Source of the DNA: Amycolatopsis sp. NBC_01488 | GTDB taxonomy: Bacteria > Actinomycetota > Actinomycetes > Mycobacteriales > Pseudonocardiaceae | Length of the DNA: 64,000 nucleotides | Direction: 5' to 3' | NCBI RefSeq assembly: GCF_036227105.1 | Contig: NZ_CP109434.1 | Span: forward strand, 3,538,001 to 3,602,000 | Shown here: positions 26,449-35,582 of the stretch, in pieces | Position numbering within the stretch: position 1 is the first letter of the stretch | Layout: every line of letters begins with the position of its first letter | Program-made: the position numbers and the translations under genes | Notes under the pieces: model-generated | What the model saw: only the letters and a program-made list of their open reading frames with translations | Told to the model about the DNA's origin: nothing | Databases searched by the model: none

Positions 26449-27378
26449 ATGACCCGCTATGTCCTGCGACGGCTGCTCCAGCTGATCCCGGTGTTCTTCG
26501 GCACCACCTTCCTCATCTACGTCCTGGTCTGGGCCGTGCCCGGCGACCCGTTCTCCGGCAAGTGCGGCCAGGCCGCCTGCCCGCCGGCCTACATCGCCCA
26601 GATGACCGAGAAGTTCCACCTGAACGACAACATCTTCGTGCAGTACTTCAAGTACCTCGGGAGCCTGTTCACCGGCGACTGGGGCGAGACCTTCAACGGC
26701 ACCTCCGTCGGCGACCTGATCGCCACGTCGTACCCGATCACGCTGCGCCTGGCCGTGATCGCCGTGGTCATCGAGGCCCTCATCGGGCTCAGCGCCGGCG
26801 TGCTGACCGGCCTGCGCGGCAAGGGTTTCCTCGACAACCTGGTGCTGGTCTCGACCACGTTCCTGATCTCGCTGCCGGTGTTCGTCACGGCGATCGTGCT
26901 GCAGCTCGCGCTGGGCAGCAACGGCCTCGGCCTGATCGAGGCCAGCGTGTCCGACAACCCCAGCGTCGGCGAGCTGATCGTGCCCGGCATCGCGCTCGGC
27001 AGCCTGTCCATGGCGTACGTGGCCCGGCTGGCGAGGACGAGCATCGCCGAAAACCGCCGAGCCGACTACGTCCGGACGGCGATCGCGAAGGGCCAGCCGC
27101 AGAGCCGCGTCGTGCTCGTCCACCTGCTGCGCAACTCGGTGATCCCGGTGCTCACGTTCCTCGGCACCGACCTCGGCGCCCTGATGGGCGGCGCGATCGT
27201 CACCGAAGGCGTGTTCAACATCAACGGACTGGGCGGGCTCATCTTCCGCGGCATCCAGAACCGGGAGAGCGCGACCGTCGTCGGCGTGGTCGTCCTGCTG
27301 GTGCTGGTCTACCTGCTGATGAGCCTGATCGTCGACCTGCTCTACGCCGTTCTCGACCCGAGGATCCGCTATGACTGA
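26449..27378 (+). CDS. Peptide ABC transporter permease (DppB-like)
   Basis: The 309-residue inner-membrane subunit has the DppB/OppB start MTRYVLRRLLQLIPVFFGTTFLIY and six hydrophobic segments. The cytoplasmic EAA loop that docks on the ATPases reads YVRTAIAKGQPQSRVVLVHLLRNS. It ends LLYAVLDPRIRYD, the family ending. It forms the pore with the next gene product, whose start lies inside its last codons (8-bp overlap). Confidence 0.95.
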   Translation: MTRYVLRRLLQLIPVFFGTTFLIYVLVWAVPGDPFSGKCGQAACPPAYIAQMTEKFHLNDNIFVQYFKYLGSLFTGDWGETFNGTSVGDLIATSYPITLRLAVIAVVIEALIGLSAGVLTGLRGKGFLDNLVLVSTTFLISLPVFVTAIVLQLALGSNGLGLIEASVSDNPSVGELIVPGIALGSLSMAYVARLARTSIAENRRADYVRTAIAKGQPQSRVVLVHLLRNSVIPVLTFLGTDLGALMGGAIVTEGVFNINGLGGLIFRGIQNRESATVVGVVVLLVLVYLLMSLIVDLLYAVLDPRIRYD

Positions 27379-28324
27379 CCCGAACCTGGTGGGCGGCGGC
27401 GGGGCCGACGCGGCGCAGCTGTCCCGCGTCGACGACTCCGCGACCGGCCCGCATAAACCGCGCAGCCTGTGGAACGACGCGTGGCGCCAGCTGCGGCGCA
27501 AGCCGGCGTTCGTCATCTCGGCCGTGATCATCCTGGTCATCGTGCTGATCGCGATCGCGCCCGGCCTGTTCAGCTCACGGGAAGCGGGCTTCAGCGATCT
27601 CACGCACGCCAACGAAGGCCCGTCCGCGGACGCCTGGTTCGGCTACGACAACCAGGGTTACGACGTCTACGCCCGCACCATCTACGGCGCCCGCGCGTCC
27701 CTGCTGGTCGGCGTCTTCTCGACGCTGCTGACCGTCCTCTTCGGATCGCTCGTCGGCATCCTGGCCGGCTACTACGGCCGGTTCGTCGACAGCATCCTGT
27801 CGCGGTTCGGCGACATCTTCGCCGGCCTGCCGTTCGTGCTCGGCGCGATCGTCATCCTCACGACGTTCAACGCGCCCGGCTCGAACCCCGGCGCGGTCAC
27901 GATCATCGTGCAGGTGGTCTGTTCCATCGCCGTGCTGAGCTGGCCGGTGGCGATGCGCATCATGCGCTCGGCGACGCTGGTGGCCAAGCAGCTCGACTAC
28001 GTCAAGGCCGCGCGCGGCCTCGGCGCGAGCACCCCGCGGATCATCTTCCGCCATCTGCTGCCGAACACGCTCGCGCCGGTGCTGGTGTACGCCACCATCG
28101 CGCTCGGCGCGTTCATCGGCGCCGAGGCGACGCTCGCCTACCTCGGCATCGGCGTGCGCCCGCCGGTGATCTCGTGGGGCGTGATGATCAGCGACTCGCG
28201 GGACTACTTCCGGGTCGACCCGCACATGCTGCTGTTCCCCGGTGCCTTCGTCACCCTGACCGTGCTGGCCTTCGTGATGCTGGGTGACGGCATCCGCGAC
28301 GCGCTCGATCCGAAGTCGAGGTAG
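27371..28324 (+). CDS. Peptide ABC transporter permease (DppC-like)
   Basis: The 317-residue partner permease has a cytoplasmic N-terminus of about 40 residues, then six membrane segments. Family landmarks are the QGYDVYARTIYGARASLLVG segment, the EAA loop YVKAARGLGASTPRIIFRHLLPN, and the C-terminal FVMLGDGIRDALDPK. It overlaps dppB-like by 8 bp and is followed 6 bp later by the first ATPase gene, so stoichiometric synthesis is likely. Confidence 0.95.
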   Translation: MTDPNLVGGGGADAAQLSRVDDSATGPHKPRSLWNDAWRQLRRKPAFVISAVIILVIVLIAIAPGLFSSREAGFSDLTHANEGPSADAWFGYDNQGYDVYARTIYGARASLLVGVFSTLLTVLFGSLVGILAGYYGRFVDSILSRFGDIFAGLPFVLGAIVILTTFNAPGSNPGAVTIIVQVVCSIAVLSWPVAMRIMRSATLVAKQLDYVKAARGLGASTPRIIFRHLLPNTLAPVLVYATIALGAFIGAEATLAYLGIGVRPPVISWGVMISDSRDYFRVDPHMLLFPGAFVTLTVLAFVMLGDGIRDALDPKSR

Positions 28325-28330
28325 ATCCCC

Positions 28331-29326
28331 TTGTCCGACAACGAACTCCTCCTCGAAGTCGAGGATCTGCACGTCGAGTTCCGCACCTCCGACGGCGTGG
28401 CGAACGTGCTCAACGGCGTCGGCTACTCGGTGCACGCCGGGGAGACGCTGGCGGTGCTGGGCGAGTCCGGCTCCGGCAAGAGCGTCACCGCGCAGACCGT
28501 GATGGGCATCCTCGACATGCCGCCCGGCGTGATCACCGCCGGCGCGGTGCGCTGGCGCGGCGAGGACCTGCTGACCGCGTCCGACGACCGCCGCCGCGAG
28601 GTTCGCGGCAGCGAGATCGCGATGATCTTCCAGGACGCGCTTTCGGCGTTGAACCCCGTCTTCACCGTCGGCTTCCAGATCGAAGAACAGCTGCGCGTCC
28701 GGCTCGGGATGTCCAAAAAGGACGCAAAGAAGCGCGCCATCGAGCTGCTCGACATCGTCCGCATCCCGGCCGCGGACCGGCGGATCAAGGACTACCCGCA
28801 CCAGTTCTCCGGCGGGATGCGCCAGCGCGCGATGATCGCGATGTCCCTGGCCCTCGACCCGGACCTGCTGATCGCCGACGAGCCGACCACCGCCCTCGAC
28901 GTCACCGTGCAGGCCCAGATCATGGACCTGCTGGCCGAGATCCAGGCCGAACGCAAGATGGGCCTGGTGCTGATCACCCACGACCTCGGGGTGGTCGCCG
29001 AGGTAGCCGACCGGATCGCGGTGATGTACGCGGGCCGGATCGTCGAGCAGGCCGACGTCGTCGAGCTGTTCCGCGCGCCGGCCCACCCCTACACCGCCGC
29101 GCTGATGGACTCCCTGCCCCGGCTCGACCTCAAGGGACAGACGCTGGAAACCATCAAGGGCCTGCCGCCGAGCCTGCTCGACATCCCGCCGGGCTGCCCG
29201 TTCCACCCGCGGTGCAAGCGCGCCGAAGCTCGGTGTTCCGAGGAAGTCCCGCCGCCACACGGGATCGGCTTCGGCCGGACCAGCGCGTGCCACTTCGCCG
29301 AAGAGGTGGTGAACTCCCGTGCCTGA
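28331..29326 (+). CDS. Peptide ABC transporter ATP-binding protein (DppD-like)
   Basis: The 331-residue ATPase has Walker [10 protein letters not shown]-loop [12 protein letters not shown], signature [13 protein letters not shown], Walker [14 protein letters not shown] and H-loop [10 protein letters not shown]. The C-terminal oligopeptide extension contains the Cys-rich [15 protein letters not shown], which in Dpp/Opp ATPases binds a [4Fe-4S] cluster. The TTG at 28331 is the likely start since it gives [16 protein letters not shown] directly after a short gap. It overlaps the next gene by 8 bp. Confidence 0.95.
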   Translation: MSDNELLLEVEDLHVEFRTSDGVANVLNGVGYSVHAGETLAVLGESGSGKSVTAQTVMGILDMPPGVITAGAVRWRGEDLLTASDDRRREVRGSEIAMIFQDALSALNPVFTVGFQIEEQLRVRLGMSKKDAKKRAIELLDIVRIPAADRRIKDYPHQFSGGMRQRAMIAMSLALDPDLLIADEPTTALDVTVQAQIMDLLAEIQAERKMGLVLITHDLGVVAEVADRIAVMYAGRIVEQADVVELFRAPAHPYTAALMDSLPRLDLKGQTLETIKGLPPSLLDIPPGCPFHPRCKRAEARCSEEVPPPHGIGFGRTSACHFAEEVVNSRA

Positions 29327-30317
29327 GCCGATCCTTTCGGTCGCCGACCTGACCAAGTACTTCCCGGTGCGCACCGGCGTCCTGTTCAAGCGCACGATCG
29401 GCCAGGTCAAGGCCGTCGACGGCGTCTCGTTCGACCTGCTGCCGGGCGAGACGCTCGGCGTCGTCGGCGAGTCCGGCTGCGGCAAGTCCACTTTGGCCCA
29501 GGTCCTGATGCGCCTCGAAGAGCCGACCGGCGGCACCGCGAAGTTCGAGGGCCGCGACATCTTTTCGATGCGCGGCAGCGAACTGCGGAAGCTGCGGCGC
29601 GAGATCCAGATCGTGCTGCAGGACCCGTACACGTCCTTGAACCCGCGGATGACCGTCGGCGACATCGTCGGCGAGCCGTTCGAGATCCACTCCGAGGTTG
29701 CGCCGAAGGGCTCGCGGGCCAAGAAGGTGCAGGAGCTGCTGGACGTCGTCGGGCTCAACCCGGAGCACCTCAACCGCTACCCGCACCAGTTCTCCGGCGG
29801 GCAGCGCCAGCGCATCGGCATCGCGCGGGCGCTCGCGTTGCGCCCCAAGGTGATCATCTGCGACGAGCCGGTGTCCGCGTTGGACGTCTCGATCCAGGCG
29901 CAGGTGATGAACCTGCTGGGCGACCTGCAGGGCGAGTTCGGGCTGTCGTACGTGTTCATCGCGCACGACCTTTCGGTGGTGCGGCACCTGTCCAACCGGG
30001 TCGCGGTGATGTACCTCGGCAAGATCGTCGAAATCGGGACGGACGAAGAGATCTACGAGCGACCGTCCCACCCGTACACCCAGGCGCTGCTGTCGGCGGT
30101 ACCCGTGGCGGATCCGTCGGTCCGCGGGCAGCGGCAGGTGATCCGGCTGACCGGCGACGTCCCGAGCCCGCTGGATCCCCCGTCCGGGTGCCGGTTCCGC
30201 ACGCGCTGCTGGAAAGCGCAGGACCGCTGCGCCACCGAAGTGCCGGAGCTGATCCCCAGGACGGACGGCCACTTGTCAGCATGTCACTTCGCCGAGCAGA
30301 AGTCGGTTGTTCCATAA
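29319..30317 (+). CDS. Peptide ABC transporter ATP-binding protein (DppF-like)
   Basis: This 332-residue second ATPase of the heterodimer has Walker [11 protein letters not shown]-loop [14 protein letters not shown], signature [13 protein letters not shown], Walker [13 protein letters not shown] and H-loop [12 protein letters not shown]. The C-terminal [14 protein letters not shown] motif is a Cys-rich oligopeptide/Fe-S extension. GTG 29319 overlaps the previous gene by 8 bp. The operon therefore encodes a complete five-gene importer. The Walker A coding stretch AAG TCC ACT TTG GCC is a one-mismatch relative of the GTCCA-N3-TGGAC palindrome. Confidence 0.95.
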   Translation: MPEPILSVADLTKYFPVRTGVLFKRTIGQVKAVDGVSFDLLPGETLGVVGESGCGKSTLAQVLMRLEEPTGGTAKFEGRDIFSMRGSELRKLRREIQIVLQDPYTSLNPRMTVGDIVGEPFEIHSEVAPKGSRAKKVQELLDVVGLNPEHLNRYPHQFSGGQRQRIGIARALALRPKVIICDEPVSALDVSIQAQVMNLLGDLQGEFGLSYVFIAHDLSVVRHLSNRVAVMYLGKIVEIGTDEEIYERPSHPYTQALLSAVPVADPSVRGQRQVIRLTGDVPSPLDPPSGCRFRTRCWKAQDRCATEVPELIPRTDGHLSACHFAEQKSVVP

Positions 30318-30390
30318 CGTACGTTTGGCCGTTGTTTGCGCTATGTCCGGTCTATACGGTGCAGGAACCGCTTTCCCGAGGAGGAGAATC

Positions 30391-32124
30391 GTGAAGAGAC
30401 CCAGGCTTCTCGCCGCGGCCATGGCCGTCCCGCTGTTCGGGGCGATCTCGGCCGTCGCGGTCCCGGTCGCGTCGGCGCAGCCCGCGCTGTCCGGCCCGGC
30501 GACCGAGTTCACCGTGCTCGCCAAGGACGTCCAGAGCATCGGCACCGCCCAGCAGGCCATCCGGGCCGCGGGCGGCACCGTGCTGGAGACCAACACCGCC
30601 GTCGGGCTGATCAAGGCCAGCGCCCCGGCCACCGGGTTCGCCGAGCGCGTCAACGCGAACCGGGCCGTGTTCGGCGCCGCGAAGGAGCGCGTGATCGGCA
30701 CGGCGCCGAAGGACGGCTCTCCGAAGACCAAGCCGGACGCCGTCGAGAAGGAGGGCGCCGGGGCCGCCGCCGCGCCGAAGGCCGCCGCGAAGAAGGCACA
30801 GCCGATCAAGACCGACCCGCTCGACAGCCAGCTCTGGGGCCAGCAGGCCGTGCGCGCCGACCTCGCGCACACGGTGCAGCGCGGCGACAAGCGCGTCAAG
30901 GTCGGCATCATCGACACCGGCGTCGACGGCTCGCACCCCGACATCGCGCCGAACTTCGACCTCGCCGACTCGCGCAACTTCACCAAGGACATCCCGACCG
31001 ACGTCAACGGCACCGTCGTCGACGGACCGTGCGAGTTCCGCGGCTGCGTCGACCCCGCCGACCACGACGACAACGGCCACGGCACCCACGTCGCGGGCAC
31101 CATCGGTGCCGCGCTGAACGGCTTCGGCGTCTCCGGCGTCGCGCCGAACGTGACGCTGGTGAACGTCCGCGCCGGCCAGGACTCCGGGTTCTTCTTCCTG
31201 CAGCCGACCATCGACGCACTGACCTACGCCGGCGACGCGGGCATCGACGTGGTCAACATGTCGTTCTACACCGACCCGTGGCTGTACAACTGCACGGCGA
31301 ACCCGGCCGACTCCGCCGCGGAGCAGGCCGAGCAGCGCACGATCATCGAGGCGACGTCCCGTGCGCTGAACTACGCGTACCGCAAGGGCGTCACCTCGGT
31401 CGTCGCGCTGGGCAACCAGCACACCGACCTCGGGGCGCCGCAGCCGGACACGACCAGCCCGGACTACCCGAGCACCAGCACGCACCCGCGCACGATCGAC
31501 AACGCGACCTGCCTGAACCTGCCGGTCGAGGGCCCGCACACGATCGGTGTCAGTGCGTTCGGGCCGTCGCAGGCGAAGGCGGACTACTCGAACTACGGCA
31601 CCGAGCAGATCTCGGTGTCGGCGCCGGGTGGCTTCTTCCGCGACGGCTTCGGCACGCCGTGGTACCGCACGCTGCAGAACGAGATCCTCTCGACGTACCC
31701 GAAGAACGTGGGGGTGGCGGCCGGCAACATCGACGCCGACGGCAACATCACCCCCGCGGGTACGACCGCGGGTATCCAGAAGGCGACGGCGGCCGACGGC
31801 CGGGTCGGCTACTACCAGTGGCTGCAGGGCACGTCGATGGCGACGCCGCACGCGACCGGCGTCGCGGCGCTGATCGTTTCGCAGTACGGCAAGCCGTCGC
31901 ACGGCGGTTTCGGCCTCTCGCCGGACGCGGTCCAGCGCGTGCTCGAGGGCTCGGCGTCGAAGATCGCCTGCCCGGTGCCGAGGACGGTGGACTACCTGAA
32001 GGAAGGCCGCGACGCGACGTTCACGGCGACGTGCGTGGGCGACCCGTCGTTCAACGGCTTCTACGGTCACGGCGCGGTCGACGCGTACTCCGCGGTGACC
32101 CACGGATCGCAGTACCTGAAGTAG
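30391..32124 (+). CDS. Secreted subtilisin-like S8 serine peptidase
   Basis: The 577-residue protease has a Sec signal (KRPRLLAAAMAVPLFGAISAVAVPVASAQ) and an inhibitor-I9-like propeptide followed by a Lys/Ala-rich linker to about residue 145. The peptidase domain has a complete catalytic triad: Asp175 (IIDTGVDGSHPDI), His230 (DDNGHGTHVAGT) and Ser482 (GTSMATPHATG). A ~100-residue insertion between His and Ser carries Cys residues. It should degrade extracellular protein, which fits the peptide importer just upstream. GTG 30391 follows a strong AGGAGGAG ribosome-binding site. A TATACG element (about 30353-30358) may be its promoter. Confidence 0.95.
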   Translation: MKRPRLLAAAMAVPLFGAISAVAVPVASAQPALSGPATEFTVLAKDVQSIGTAQQAIRAAGGTVLETNTAVGLIKASAPATGFAERVNANRAVFGAAKERVIGTAPKDGSPKTKPDAVEKEGAGAAAAPKAAAKKAQPIKTDPLDSQLWGQQAVRADLAHTVQRGDKRVKVGIIDTGVDGSHPDIAPNFDLADSRNFTKDIPTDVNGTVVDGPCEFRGCVDPADHDDNGHGTHVAGTIGAALNGFGVSGVAPNVTLVNVRAGQDSGFFFLQPTIDALTYAGDAGIDVVNMSFYTDPWLYNCTANPADSAAEQAEQRTIIEATSRALNYAYRKGVTSVVALGNQHTDLGAPQPDTTSPDYPSTSTHPRTIDNATCLNLPVEGPHTIGVSAFGPSQAKADYSNYGTEQISVSAPGGFFRDGFGTPWYRTLQNEILSTYPKNVGVAAGNIDADGNITPAGTTAGIQKATAADGRVGYYQWLQGTSMATPHATGVAALIVSQYGKPSHGGFGLSPDAVQRVLEGSASKIACPVPRTVDYLKEGRDATFTATCVGDPSFNGFYGHGAVDAYSAVTHGSQYLK

Positions 32125-32137
32125 GTTCCGGGAAACG

Positions 32138-32171
32138 GCCCACCTCCGGCTTCGGCCGGAGGTGGGCTTTT
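32138..32171 (+). terminator. Rho-independent terminator of the S8 peptidase gene
   Basis: GCCCACCTCCGGC pairs with GCCGGAGGTGGGC (13 bp) around a TTCG tetraloop and is followed by TTTT. It is the most canonical terminator in the window. Confidence 0.92.
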
Positions 32172-32377
32172 CCGCGTGACGGGGACGTGGGCATGGACGC
32201 GATCCGGCAGCCGGTGCTCGCCGTGCCGAACAAGTCGCTGCCTACCTCGCCGCGCGCGGCCGGGCCGCCCGCGACTACCGGGCTCTTCCGCCCGGCTTCC
32301 ACGGCCGGTGAACCATCGTTTCCCAGCAACCTTTCGCCCGCTCCGCGCGTGTATCGGGAGGACAAAGGGGAGATCTC

Positions 32378-33195
32378 ATGCCGAGCACGGAACCGGTCGA
32401 CGCGGAGTTCACGGCCGCGGCCACCTGGCTGGCCAAACACGGTTTCCGGGTGGCCGAGCCGACGCCGTTGCTCGCCCTGCGGCTGGGCGTCCGCGGCGGC
32501 GCGCGCCCGCCCGGCTACTGGAACGTGCTTCCCGGGCTGCTCGTCGCCGTCTTTGTCGGCCTGTTCGCCGTGCAGTTCCTGCCGTTGCTGCTCGGCGTGG
32601 ACCGGTACCTGGCCGAGGGCCGGATCTCCATGGTCCTCTTCACCGTGATCTTCGTGGGCAACTGGCTGCCGGTCCGCCGGGCCGACCGGCGCGCGGCGGT
32701 GTGGCTCGGCGACCGGCGGCCGGACCGGCCGCGGCCGCCGTGGCGCGAAGTGCTGGGCGGCTGGTACCTGGCGTCGGCGGCGATCACCTTCGGCGGCGGC
32801 GTGGTGCTCGCCGCCGTGATGGCCGTGACGACCTCGCGCTGGGCCTGGCCGCTGTCCTGGCTCGGCCAGCTCGTCGTCGGTGCGGCGGTGGTCGCGTTCA
32901 TCTGGCCGGCGTGGTCAGGCGGCCGGTCATCGCCGAAGACGAAAGCTCGCTCGCGGTCGACACCGCCACCCGGCTCGCCGACACCGGTCTCGCGTCCCCG
33001 GCGCTGTTCGCGCTGCCGGTGCTCGTCGACCTGGTGACGTCGAACCGCCAGCCGCCCGGGTTCGCGCCGTGGCTGCTCGCCTACGTCGTGCTCGCGGCCG
33101 GAACGGAGGCCGTCGCCCGGCTCACCCGCCACCGGGCGCTGCGGGCCGGGAACCACGGCACGCCGCCGGCGGGCCTGCCCGGACGTACGCGCTGA
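32378..33195 (+). pseudogene. Membrane protein gene interrupted by a frameshift
   Basis: ATG 32378 opens MPSTEPVDAEFTAAATWLAKHGFRV and runs through four hydrophobic helices (LLVAVFVGLFAVQFLPLLLG, ISMVLFTVIFVGNWLPV, ASAAITFGGGVVLAAVMAV, LVVGAAVVAFIWPAW). Near 32910-32940 this frame turns into Arg/Ser-rich nonsense. The frame one base back (-1) instead continues with sensible sequence, RPVIAEDESSLAVDTATRLADTG, and a further hydrophobic stretch (PWLLAYVVLAAGTEAVARL) to a stop at 33195. One lost base around the GGCCGGTCATC stretch would explain this, giving an intact protein of about 272 residues. It may be a true mutation, a sequencing error or, less likely, programmed frameshifting. No known family is recognised. 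Confidence 0.7.
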
Positions 33196-33208
33196 GCGAG
33201 GCCCGGCC

Positions 33209-33244
33209 GGCGTCCTCACCGAGCCTGCACTCGACGAGGACGCC
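33209..33244. terminator. Inverted repeat between convergent genes
   Basis: GGCGTCCTC (33209-33217) pairs with GAGGACGCC (33236-33244) across an 18-nt loop. It sits between the frameshifted gene and the S10 peptidase gene, which converge, and could serve both. Confidence 0.45.
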
Positions 33245-33251
33245 GCCGGGC

Positions 33252-34754
33252 TCAGCGGTTCGACGCCTTCTTGACGAACTTCGCGAGGTCCTTCGCCTGC
33301 TGCACCCGCGTGGGCTCGTGGACGTACATCATGTGCCCGGCCGGGTAGTACGCCGTGTCGATGTTCTCCCGCAGCTCCTCCGGGATCTGCAGGTGGGCGA
33401 GCACGTGCTCGGCCGCGAAGTACGCCGTCGCGCCGTCGTAGTGGCCGAACGCCACGTGGACCTGCAGGTGCGGGTTCGCGCGCATCGCCGCGCTCACCGA
33501 GTCGACCACTGACACCGAGCGGCCCTCGAAGTCCGAGTACGACCACGCCTTGAACGTGTCCTCGTGGATGAGCTCGTACGGCAGGTCGTTCTCGTACCCG
33601 AGCTCGGCCCGCACGTAGTGGTTGAACGCCGCCGCGTACGCGCCGATCACGCGGGAGATCGACGGGTCGTCGCTCATGTGCTCGCGGCCGCCGTCCGGCT
33701 CCCACGTCGTGAACCGGCCGTCCATCCGGCCGACCGTCAGGCCGCGGTCGCGCAGCAGCTCGGTGAAGAACCGCACGTGCTCGATCCGCAGGTTCACCCG
33801 GTCCACATAGGACTCGGTGAGCCCGGTCAGCGACGCCAGCGTGGCCACCGCCTCGGCCCGGTCCTGAGTGGACAGCCGCGCGCCGCGCGAAAGCACGTAC
33901 GGCAGCTCCTTCGCCGCGAAGTCCTCGGCGTCGGCGAGGACGTCGTCGAGCGGGCGCTCGCCGTGCAGGCCGTGGTAGTGCGCGATCGCCGCGTACGTCG
34001 GCACGTACAGCGAGTACGGCAGGTCGTTGCCCTCGGTGAACCGCAGCGTGCCGAGGTCGAGCACCGAGGAGATCAGCAGCAGGCCGTTGAGGTACAGCCC
34101 GTGCCGCTCCTGCAGGTGCGCGGCCAGCCCGGCGGCGCGCAGCGTGCCGTACGACTCGCCGGCCAGGAACTTCGGCGACAGCCAGCGCTGGTGGCGCGAC
34201 ACCCACAGCCGGATGACCTCGCCGACCGACTCGATGTCGCCCTTGAAGCCGTGGAAGTCCTTGGTTTCGCCGCCTTCGGACGCGCGCGAGTAGCCCGTCG
34301 ACACCGGGTCGATGAACACCAGGTCGCTGTGCGCCAGCAGCGTCTCGGGGTTGTCCGCCAGCCCGTACGGCGGCGGCACGAGGTCGTCGACGTCGCCGGA
34401 GAGCACGCGGCGCGGGCCGAGCAGGCCCATGTGCAGCCAGATGCTCGACGAGCCGGGACCGCCGTTGAAGGCGAACGTCACCGGCCGCGTGCCGGGCTCG
34501 GCGTCGTCGAGGGTGTAGGAGGTGAGGAACACCTCGGCCTTCGCCTTGAAGCCCTCGGACTTGCCGTCCTTGACGACCTCCTTGCGGAGCACGATCCGGC
34601 CCGCCTTCGCCGTGTACGCGAGCTTCTTGCGCTTCACGGTGAGCGTGTGCTGGGTCGTGACGATGTCGTCGGTCGGCTCGGCCGGGATCTCCGTCGCCTC
34701 CGATGAAGATCCAGTCTTCTTCTCGGGAGCCTCTTCGGGGGTCGTGTCCGCCAT
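33252..34754 (-). CDS. S10-family (serine carboxypeptidase-like) peptidase
   Basis: The 500-residue protein has the S10 oxyanion motif NGGPGSSS near residue 100, the nucleophile motif FLAGESYGTLRA near 195, and a C-terminal region with GHYDGATAYFAAEH and PAGHMMYVHE, where the catalytic Asp and His are expected. The N-terminus is acidic (MADTTPEEAPEKKTG) with no signal peptide, so it is probably cytoplasmic, as are most bacterial members of this branch. It should release C-terminal residues from peptides. It is divergent from the uracil-DNA glycosylase gene (48-bp gap). Confidence 0.9.
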   Translation of the reverse strand: MADTTPEEAPEKKTGSSSEATEIPAEPTDDIVTTQHTLTVKRKKLAYTAKAGRIVLRKEVVKDGKSEGFKAKAEVFLTSYTLDDAEPGTRPVTFAFNGGPGSSSIWLHMGLLGPRRVLSGDVDDLVPPPYGLADNPETLLAHSDLVFIDPVSTGYSRASEGGETKDFHGFKGDIESVGEVIRLWVSRHQRWLSPKFLAGESYGTLRAAGLAAHLQERHGLYLNGLLLISSVLDLGTLRFTEGNDLPYSLYVPTYAAIAHYHGLHGERPLDDVLADAEDFAAKELPYVLSRGARLSTQDRAEAVATLASLTGLTESYVDRVNLRIEHVRFFTELLRDRGLTVGRMDGRFTTWEPDGGREHMSDDPSISRVIGAYAAAFNHYVRAELGYENDLPYELIHEDTFKAWSYSDFEGRSVSVVDSVSAAMRANPHLQVHVAFGHYDGATAYFAAEHVLAHLQIPEELRENIDTAYYPAGHMMYVHEPTRVQQAKDLAKFVKKASNR

Positions 34755-34802
34755 GGACCCAACCTAGTCGGCGGCGGCGGGCCCCTGTGGCAGGGTGAGC
34801 CG

Positions 34803-35498
34803 GTGCACAACGGGGAGAGGTCCCTGGCCGAGCTGGACAAGGCTGTCACGTCATGCCGCGCCTGCCCGCGCCTGGTGACCTGGCGCGAAGGCGTCGCGGG
34901 CACGAAGGCGGCGTTCCGCGGCGAGGCGTACTGGGCGCGCCCGGTGCCGGGCTTCGGGCCGCCGGACGCGTCGATCGCGGTGGTCGGGCTGGCGCCCTCG
35001 GCGCACGGCGCGAACCGCACCGGCCGGATGTTCACCGGCGACCCGTCGGGTGACTTCCTCTTCCGGGTGCTGCACGAGGTCGGGCTCGCGTCGCAGCCGA
35101 CGTCGGAACGGCTGGGCGACGGTTTGGAGCTGTACCGCACCCGGCTCGTCTCGCCGGTGCGCTGCGCGCCGCCGGAGAACAAGCCGACGCCGGCCGAGCG
35201 CGACACCTGCCGTCCGTGGCTGGCCGAAGAGCTCACACTGTTGCGTCCGACACTGCGGGCGATCGTCGTGCTCGGCGCGTTCGGCTGGCAGGCGTTACTG
35301 CCCGTGCTCGCCGCGGCCGGCTGGCCGGTGCCGCGGCCGCGTCCGGCCTTCGCCCACGGAGCCGTCCTGGAGCTGGACGACCTGCGCGTTTTCGGCTGTT
35401 ATCACGTGTCGCCGCGCAATGTCCAGACGCGGCTCGTGACGCACGCCATGGTGGCCGATGTGTTCCGTGCCGCGACCTCGGTGACGGCCTCGGACTGA
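34803..35498 (+). CDS. Family-5 uracil-DNA glycosylase (UdgB-like, Fe-S)
   Basis: The 231-residue protein has the four Cys of the [4Fe-4S] UDGs (positions 18, 21, 121 and 136). The active-site motif is GLAPSAHGANRTGRMFTGD, the A-H-G-x-N variant that marks family 5 rather than family 4. The C-terminal motif reads CYHVSPRNVQTRLVT. It removes uracil, and in this family also hypoxanthine or thymine mispairs, from DNA; that range is family knowledge. GTG 34803 is the start. It contains a rare in-frame TTA leucine codon at 35295-35297. Confidence 0.92.
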   Translation: MHNGERSLAELDKAVTSCRACPRLVTWREGVAGTKAAFRGEAYWARPVPGFGPPDASIAVVGLAPSAHGANRTGRMFTGDPSGDFLFRVLHEVGLASQPTSERLGDGLELYRTRLVSPVRCAPPENKPTPAERDTCRPWLAEELTLLRPTLRAIVVLGAFGWQALLPVLAAAGWPVPRPRPAFAHGAVLELDDLRVFGCYHVSPRNVQTRLVTHAMVADVFRAATSVTASD

Positions 35499-35582
35499 AT
35501 CGTTACGGAAGGTGCAGCGACGCTGGTCACAGCCAGATGGGGTCCCCGAGCAAAGCCTCTGTGAAGGTGCGACTATGGATTC

